A DNA stretch of 10,017 nucleotides, from positions 1-10,017 of the forward strand of contig URZJ01000057.1 in assembly GCA_900552395.1 (NCBI GenBank), written 5' to 3'. Position 1 is the stretch's first letter. Every line of letters begins with the position of its first letter. Shown in pieces: positions 5,523-10,017 of this stretch. The notes under the pieces were generated by a model that worked only from the letters and a program-made list of their open reading frames with translations, did no database searches and was not told the DNA's origin. The DNA is from an uncultured Collinsella sp. (lineage in GTDB: Bacteria; Actinomycetota; Coriobacteriia; Coriobacteriales; Coriobacteriaceae). The position numbers and the translations under genes were made by a program.

Positions 5523-7670
5523 TTACTTCCTCTGCACCATGGTGAGGGAGATCTTCTTGCGGTCGCGATCGACCTTTTCAACCCACACCTTGACCGTGTC
5601 ACCGACGCACACCACATCGTTGGGGTGCTTGACGAAGCGGTTGGCCAGCTTGGAGATGTGCACGAGGCCGTCCTGGTGCACGCCCACGTCGACGAAGGCG
5701 CCAAAGTCGACGACGTTGCGCACCGTGCCCTTGAGTTCCATGCCGGGCTCCAGATCGTCGATGGAAAGCGCCGAGCGGCTAAAGACCACCTCGGGCGCGT
5801 CGTCGCGCGGGTCGCGACCGGGCTTCTTGAGCTCGTTGACGATGTCGATGAGCGTGAGGGTGCCGCAGTCCAGGTCGCTTGCCAGCGCCGAGATGCTGCC
5901 CAGGCGGCGCTCGATATCGGGCACGCCGCCGCGGCTGAGCTCGCTTGCCGCAACGCCGGCGCGCTCCAGGACGGCCGTGGCCACCTCGTAGCTTTCGGGG
6001 TGGACGCTTGTCGCGTCGAGCGGGTTCTTGCCGCCGCTGATGCGCAGGAAACCTGCGGCGTTGAGGTACGCCTTGGGTCCCAGCTTGGGGACCTTCTTGA
6101 GCTGGCGGCGATCGGTAAAGGCGCCGTTTTCCTCGCGGTAGGCCACGATGTTTTTGGCTACGCTCGGCGTAATGCCCGACACGTAGCCCAGCAGGCTTGC
6201 GCTCGCGGTGTTGACGTCGACGCCCACACGGTTGACGACGTCTTCCACCACGTGGCCCAGGGTGCGCGAAAGCTCGGCCTGGTCAAGGTCGTGCTGGTAC
6301 TGGCCAACGCCGATGGACTGGGGCGGAATCTTGACGAGCTCTGCCAGCGGGTCTTGCAGACGGCGGCCCAGGCTCATGGCGCCACGTACGGTGACATCCA
6401 GATCGGGATACTCCTGGCTCGCGAGCTCGGAGGCGGAGTACACCGACGCGCCGGCCTCGTTGACGATGGTGTAGCGAAGCCTGGGTGCCTGCTCGGTAAT
6501 GAACTCCGAGACGACTTCCTCGGTCTCGCGGCTGGCGGTGCCGTTGCCGATGACGATGGTGTTGACGCCGTCCTTCTTGACGAGGCGGGCGAGCTCGCGC
6601 TTGGTGCCGGCGACGTCGTGGCGCGGCTTGGTGGGATAGACCACGCCGTGGTCGAGTAGCTTGCCGGTCTCGTCCATGACGGCGACCTTGCAGCCGGTGC
6701 GGTAGCCCGGATCGAGCGCGAGCACGCGGGCGCCGCGCACGGGGCGCGCCGAGAGCAGGCCTTCGAGATTCTTGGCAAAGACGTTGATGGCCTCGGTCTG
6801 GGCGCGAACGGTGAGTTTGGCGCGGGCCTCGCGCTCCAGCGAGGGGGCCATGAGGCGCTTGTAACCGTCAGCGATGGCGGCATTAAAGACGGGAGCAAAC
6901 ACGCCCTGGCGACGGGGCCAGCGGCTGCCGAGGCGTGCCGTAGCGGCAGCGCCGTCGATGTTCACGCGCACGCGGAGCTTGCCCTCACGCTCACCGCGGT
7001 CGATAGCCAGCACGCGGTGGTTGGGTATACGGCGCAACGGCTCGTCAAAGTTGTAGTAGGGCTCGTAGGGGGTCTTCTCGGCGGGGTCGGTGGCCTCGAC
7101 GACGATGTCGGCGGTGTTTTGCGTAAAGGCGCGCAGGTCGGCGACGTTCTCGGGATCTTCGGCCACCGTCTCGGCCACGATGTCGGCGGCGCCGGCGAGC
7201 GCCTTCTCGGGCGTGTCGAAGCCGGCCTCCTCGTTGACGTAGTCCGCGGCGGCGTCGAGCGCGCTGCCCTTGGCCGAAGCCTGCATGATGATCATGTTGG
7301 CGAGTGGCTCCAGGCCGGCCTCGCGGGCCTTCTGCGCGCGGGTCATGCGCTTTTTGCGGTAGGGCTTGTAGAGGTCCTCGACACGCTGGAGCTGCGTGGC
7401 CTCGCGAATCTGCTGCTCGAGTTCGGGCGTGAGCTTGCCCTGGGCGTCGATGAGCAGAATGACGTCCTCTTTACGCTGCTCAAGATTGCGCAGGTATGAC
7501 AGGCGCTCGTCGAGGGCGCGCAGGGCGACGTCATCCATGCCGCCCGTGGCCTCCTTGCGGTAGCGCGAGATAAAGGGGATGGTGTTGCCCTCGTCGATGA
7601 GCTTGACAGCCGCCTCGACGTTGGCGGCCTTAAGGTTGAGCTCGCGGGCGAGCTGGGCGATAAGATCCAT
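5523..7670 (-). CDS. tex: Tex-family RNA-binding transcription accessory protein (S1 domain)
   Basis: The product is 715 residues, the usual size for Tex in Gram-positive bacteria (Proteobacterial forms are somewhat longer). Order of domains: a helical Tex N-terminal region (about 1-190, with IPFISRYRKEATGGMDD and LYKPYRKKRMTRAQKAREAGLEPLA); a YqgF/RNase H-like domain from about 314 (VLALDPGYRTGCKVAVMD, VIGNGTASRETE, NEAGASVYSASELA); a helix-hairpin-helix region at about 500-545 (ITPSVAKNIVAYREENGAFTDRRQL, KLGPKAYLNAAGFLRI); and a C-terminal S1 RNA-binding domain at about 643-711 (GTVRNVVDFGAFVDVGVHQDGLVHIS). Tex binds RNA and affects transcription and stress tolerance; its exact job is unsettled. 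The frame is open 96 bases further upstream, but ATG 7670 is chosen for its AAGGAG site and the family-typical beginning. It is probably transcribed alone, being 421 bases from the next gene. Confidence 0.96.
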   Translation of the reverse strand: MDLIAQLARELNLKAANVEAAVKLIDEGNTIPFISRYRKEATGGMDDVALRALDERLSYLRNLEQRKEDVILLIDAQGKLTPELEQQIREATQLQRVEDLYKPYRKKRMTRAQKAREAGLEPLANMIIMQASAKGSALDAAADYVNEEAGFDTPEKALAGAADIVAETVAEDPENVADLRAFTQNTADIVVEATDPAEKTPYEPYYNFDEPLRRIPNHRVLAIDRGEREGKLRVRVNIDGAAATARLGSRWPRRQGVFAPVFNAAIADGYKRLMAPSLEREARAKLTVRAQTEAINVFAKNLEGLLSARPVRGARVLALDPGYRTGCKVAVMDETGKLLDHGVVYPTKPRHDVAGTKRELARLVKKDGVNTIVIGNGTASRETEEVVSEFITEQAPRLRYTIVNEAGASVYSASELASQEYPDLDVTVRGAMSLGRRLQDPLAELVKIPPQSIGVGQYQHDLDQAELSRTLGHVVEDVVNRVGVDVNTASASLLGYVSGITPSVAKNIVAYREENGAFTDRRQLKKVPKLGPKAYLNAAGFLRISGGKNPLDATSVHPESYEVATAVLERAGVAASELSRGGVPDIERRLGSISALASDLDCGTLTLIDIVNELKKPGRDPRDDAPEVVFSRSALSIDDLEPGMELKGTVRNVVDFGAFVDVGVHQDGLVHISKLANRFVKHPNDVVCVGDTVKVWVEKVDRDRKKISLTMVQRK

Positions 7671-7762
7671 GGGACTCCTTGCGTTTAAGGTGCGTTTGCA
7701 GCACAGGGCTACCAAGGATACCACCTGCCACTTCGCCCAAAAAAGACTGTTTTGGCGCGGAA

Positions 7763-7920
7763 CCACGAAAGCGGCCTATCTACTACGTTTGAACCGTGTG
7801 GGTCGACCATCCCCCGGTTTTCCGAAAATGCGCAACTCGTCTACCTGCGGTTTTTATTCCGCGAAATTTGGCATGGTTGAGGGCGATCGGTTAAACGTAG
7901 TAGATAGGCACATTTCGTGG
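7763..7920. repeat. 158-bp inverted-repeat element upstream of tex
   Basis: The left arm 7763-7796 and right arm 7888-7920 are inverted copies. CCACGAAA (7763-7770) pairs with TTTCGTGG (7913-7920), and CCTATCTACTACGTTT (7775-7790) pairs perfectly with 7893-7908. AACCG (7792-7796) pairs with CGGTT (7888-7892) after a one-base bulge. Only a 4-base stretch is unpaired. The 91-base interior carries the palindrome GGTCGACC (7801-7808) and no convincing gene. It lies within the 421-base gap between tex and the oxidoreductase gene and has no T run, so it looks like a mobile-type or regulatory element rather than a terminator. Confidence 0.75.
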
Positions 7921-7983
7921 CGAACGAACCAAGCTGAGGCGCAAAAAGGCCCCCCGCCTCAGAAAAATCGTCAGCGAAGTAGC

Positions 7984-8018
7984 AAAATGCTCCGCGGGCA
8001 GGAGGCTGCTCGCGGGGC
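7984..8018 (-). terminator. Probable rho-independent terminator of the oxidoreductase gene
   Basis: CCGCGGGCAG (7992-8001) pairs with CTGCTCGCGG (8006-8015) around a GAGG loop. The stem extends to about 13 pairs (7989-8018). On the minus strand it is followed by ATTTTGC, a short U tract. It lies about 75 bases past the stop of the oxidoreductase gene. A second, weaker hairpin with CTGAGGC/GCCTCAG arms (7934-7940 and 7956-7962) follows downstream on that strand and may act as a backup. Confidence 0.65.
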
Positions 8019-8091
8019 AAAGAAGAGGGGCTTATTTGTGGCGGACCGAGGGACTCGGCATGGGGTTTCTGCCGCGGCCGCTCTTAAGGCA

Positions 8092-9132
8092 TTACAGCTC
8101 GACGAGCTGGCCGGTCTCGGCGGCCTCCTTGATGGCGTTGAGAAGCGTGAGCGTCTTGACGTTATCGGCGGGGGTTACGACGGGCTCAACTTCGCGGCGG
8201 ACGACCTTCACAAAGTGCTTGAGCTGCATCTTGTGCGGCAGCGCCGGGTCGACGGCCGGAATCTCCATCTGCAGCGGCTTGTGCCAGTTGGAGGCGCCGT
8301 CGTAGGAGAACTGATGCAGGCGGGGCAGCGAAAGGGCACCCAAGGTTCCGCCGATAAAGTAGGCGTCGGCGTCGAAGGGGCGGTACTGCGGATCCTCGCG
8401 AGCGGTGGCCTCCCAGTTCCAGGGGCTGGCGGTGGCGTCGGAGATGGTCATGCTCGCAAGCGCGCCATCGGCAAAACGGACGTTGACCACGGCGGAGTCC
8501 TCGGTCTCAAAACCGCGGGCGGCGCTGGACTGCATGCCCTGGACGGCGACGGGCTCGCCCAGCAGGTAGCGGAGCAGGTCCACGTCGTGAACCAGGTTGA
8601 CCAAGATCGGTCCGGCACCCTTCTTGCGGCGCCACTCGACATCGAAGTACTCGTCGTTCTTATAGATCATGTAGTGGAAGCTCGACACGGTGAGCTTGCC
8701 CAGCTCGCCGGACTCGATGATCTCCTTGGCCTTGTTGACGAAGGGGTTGTGGCGACGGTGCTGACCCACGAGCACGGGCACGCCGGCGGTCTCGGCCTCG
8801 GCGGCGAAGGCCTGGGCATCCTCGAGGTCGTTGGAGATCGGCTTTTCGACCAGCGGCACGATGTTGCGCTTCACGGCCTCGCGGGCAACGCCCAGATGCA
8901 GGTCGTTGGGCGTGGCGATAATGACGGCCTCGGGCTTGACCTCGTCCATCATCTGGGCGGGATCGGTGAAGAACGGCACGCCGGCGGCCTCGGCCGTGGC
9001 GCGGGCGCCCTCAAAGGCGTCGGCGATGGCGACGAGCTCGGCCTCGGGCTCCTCGGTGACAAAGCGGATGTGGTTGCGGCCCATGGCGCCGGCGCCGATG
9101 ACGGCAATGCGGACGGGGTTGAGCTCAGACAT
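8092..9132 (-). CDS. Gfo/Idh/MocA-family NAD(P)-dependent oxidoreductase
   Basis: The product is a 346-residue cytosolic two-domain dehydrogenase. The N-terminal Rossmann fold shows IAVIGAGAMG (9-18) with the dinucleotide loop, and D38 at the end of the second strand, which favours NAD over NADP. The family motif EKPIS lies at 96-100, with K97 the usual catalytic lysine. The C-terminal domain has GPILVNLVHDVDLLRYLLG, with H182 and D185 in the expected catalytic positions. Relatives oxidise or reduce hydroxyl groups of sugars, inositols and sugar acids; the substrate cannot be assigned from sequence. ATG 9132 is preceded by AAGGAG at five bases. It lies 68 bases after the MFS transporter gene in the same direction, so it could process what that transporter brings in (inference). 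A possible terminator follows at 8018-7984. Confidence 0.92.
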   Translation of the reverse strand: MSELNPVRIAVIGAGAMGRNHIRFVTEEPEAELVAIADAFEGARATAEAAGVPFFTDPAQMMDEVKPEAVIIATPNDLHLGVAREAVKRNIVPLVEKPISNDLEDAQAFAAEAETAGVPVLVGQHRRHNPFVNKAKEIIESGELGKLTVSSFHYMIYKNDEYFDVEWRRKKGAGPILVNLVHDVDLLRYLLGEPVAVQGMQSSAARGFETEDSAVVNVRFADGALASMTISDATASPWNWEATAREDPQYRPFDADAYFIGGTLGALSLPRLHQFSYDGASNWHKPLQMEIPAVDPALPHKMQLKHFVKVVRREVEPVVTPADNVKTLTLLNAIKEAAETGQLVEL

Positions 9133-9161
9133 TTCGACTCCTTAATACTGGTGGCGGTGGA

Positions 9162-9192
9162 ATGCGACAAAGGGACTGTCCCTTTGTCGCAT
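9162..9192. repeat. Perfect 31-base REP-like palindrome between the MFS and oxidoreductase genes
   Basis: ATGCGACAAAGGGA (9162-9175) pairs with TCCCTTTGTCGCAT (9179-9192) without a mismatch around the loop CTG. It lies eight bases past the MFS stop codon. Neither strand has a T run after it, so it is not a classic terminator, though it could protect the 3' end of the upstream message. The GGGACTGTCCC core resembles REP sequences that I recall as common in bacterial genomes and sometimes linked to RAYT transposases. No transposase is in the window. Confidence 0.75.
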
Positions 9193-9200
9193 CGGTAAAA

Positions 9201-10017
9201 CTAGGCGGACTTCTTCTTGCTGTCGGAGACCATCATGTAGACGGTGAGTACGACGGCGATGGCGGCAATCACGATGGCGCCGTAGAAGGACTGCTGGTAG
9301 GCGGCGCTGCCGGCCTCGGCGTGATACAGCACAGCGGTGATGGGCTGGCTGATCCAGGTGGAAGCGGCATAGCCCAAGAACATGATGCCGTAGTTGACGC
9401 CGATGTTGCTGGTACCAAAGGCGCCACCGGTGAGCGGCGGGTAGATGACGAGCAGGGCGCCAAAGCTAAAGCCGAGCAGGGCGAGCGCAACAAAGAACAT
9501 GCTCTGCGTAAAGCTCATCGACATGATGACGAGCGCGACGATGGTGACGACAAGGCTGATGAGCAGCGACTTGTAGGCGCCGAGCTTGTCGATGATCTGG
9601 CCGAAGGACAGGCGGCCGACCAGGTTGGCGCAGGTGTTGACGGAGACGACCACGCCGCCGAGGGCGACGGCCGCAGCGCTCGTGGGGTCGGCGAAGAGCT
9701 GGACGGCGGCGATGGAGGCAACCTTGCCCACGAGCAGGGTGCCTGCAGTGGCAGCAAAGGCGAAGGTGACGATGAGGACCCAAAAGCGCGGGGTTTTGAC
9801 CATCTCGCCCGGGGTGAGGTCGCCGAAGGTGCCGGCGTGTGCGCCGCCCTTGGGGGCCTCGAAGCCCTCGGGCAGCCAACCGGCCTCGGGGGCCTTCAGG
9901 AACAGGGCGGAGGCGGCGATCATCGCAAAGAAGATGACGCCGAGTGCCTTGAGGGCGCCAAAGATGCCCAGGCTCGGGATGAGCAGCGAGGCGAGCACCG
10001 GGGACAGCACGGCGGGG
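9201..10017 (-). CDS. Major facilitator superfamily transporter, OFA (oxalate/formate antiporter)-like (partial, N-terminus beyond right edge)
   Basis: 271 residues are visible, open to the window edge, representing roughly the last two thirds of a protein that is usually about 400 residues with 12 membrane helices. After the end of the N-terminal half (visible as helix IFGALKALGVIFFAMIAASALFL), the cytoplasmic linker contains APEAGWLPEGF, and the second six-helix bundle begins at KTPRFWVLIVTFAFAATAGTL. The signature GAFGTSNIGVNYGIMF near the tenth helix is typical of the OFA group. The tail is short and basic (SDSKKKSA). OFA proteins move small carboxylates such as oxalate, formate or lactate, but many members are unassigned. 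The true start lies off the window, and the codon at 10010 is an internal valine. The oxidoreductase gene follows 68 bases downstream. Confidence 0.88.
   Translation of the reverse strand, partial: PAVLSPVLASLLIPSLGIFGALKALGVIFFAMIAASALFLKAPEAGWLPEGFEAPKGGAHAGTFGDLTPGEMVKTPRFWVLIVTFAFAATAGTLLVGKVASIAAVQLFADPTSAAAVALGGVVVSVNTCANLVGRLSFGQIIDKLGAYKSLLISLVVTIVALVIMSMSFTQSMFFVALALLGFSFGALLVIYPPLTGGAFGTSNIGVNYGIMFLGYAASTWISQPITAVLYHAEAGSAAYQQSFYGAIVIAAIAVVLTVYMMVSDSKKKSA

Noticed and set aside
5166..6659. Long plus-strand open frame of nearly 500 codons opposite tex
   Set aside because: It is the antisense of the well-supported tex gene, has no ribosome site or recognisable motif, and its repetitive valine/aspartate/alanine-rich product is typical of a GC-rich shadow frame. 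It also runs through the palindromic elements.
7671..7766. Extension of tex by 32 residues upstream of ATG 7670
   Set aside because: The extra residues do not resemble a Tex N-terminus, and AAGGAG sits immediately before ATG 7670.
8046..8058. CCGAG-GGA-CTCGG small hairpin beyond the oxidoreductase stop
   Set aside because: Only five pairs and no T run on either strand; the better terminator candidate is at 7984-8018.
7579..9198. Plus-strand open frame of 539 codons opposite the oxidoreductase gene
   Set aside because: It overlaps the clear Gfo/Idh/MocA gene in antisense and crosses the inverted-repeat element. Composition is glycine/valine/aspartate-rich without motifs, so it is a shadow frame.

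Overview
The window looks like chromosomal DNA of a moderately GC-rich (roughly 55-60%) anaerobic actinobacterium of the Coriobacteriia, most likely Collinsella or a close relative. I infer this from codon choice, a PTS-centred sugar metabolism and REP-like palindromes such as the one at 9162-9192. No rRNA or single-copy marker gene is present to prove it, so treat the taxonomy as a reasoned guess. I see no tRNA, rRNA, CRISPR array, transposase or phage gene.

Left part (1-5141): a sugar-uptake locus. A DeoR-family repressor gene (minus strand, running off the left edge) is divergent from a plus-strand cluster. The cluster holds a small transaldolase / fructose-6-phosphate-aldolase-like gene (tal1) and the three parts of an ascorbate (Ula/Sga)-type PTS permease as separate genes, EIIA, EIIB and EIIC. 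A strong terminator follows, then a second transaldolase gene (tal2) about 81% identical to the first (hand count). Several short repeated and palindromic motifs lie between deoR and tal1 and upstream of tal2 and are good operator candidates. The likely logic is that the PTS imports and phosphorylates an unidentified sugar or sugar acid, the aldolase/transaldolase enzymes process the resulting keto-sugar phosphate, and the DeoR protein senses a phosphorylated intermediate. None of the dedicated ascorbate-degrading enzymes (UlaD/E/F/G) is visible, so ascorbate should not be assumed to be the substrate.

Middle gap (5142-5522): no gene, but densely structured. It has a 70-bp near-palindrome flanked by a 19-bp near-exact repeat of the 3' end of tal2. 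Next comes a 206-bp compound inverted repeat with arms of about 42 bp, enclosing a strong rho-independent terminator that would end tal2 transcription.

Right part (5523-10017), all on the minus strand: tex (RNA-binding S1/YqgF protein), a 421-bp gap with a 158-bp inverted-repeat element and a terminator, a Gfo/Idh/MocA-family NAD(P)-dependent oxidoreductase, a perfect REP-like palindrome, and the C-terminal two thirds of an OFA-type MFS transporter cut by the right edge. The MFS and oxidoreductase genes are 68 bp apart and could be co-transcribed.

The coding genes belong to familiar families. The less explained content is the PTS plus twin-transaldolase combination, the shared regulatory motifs, and four unrelated palindromic elements in the intergenic gaps.
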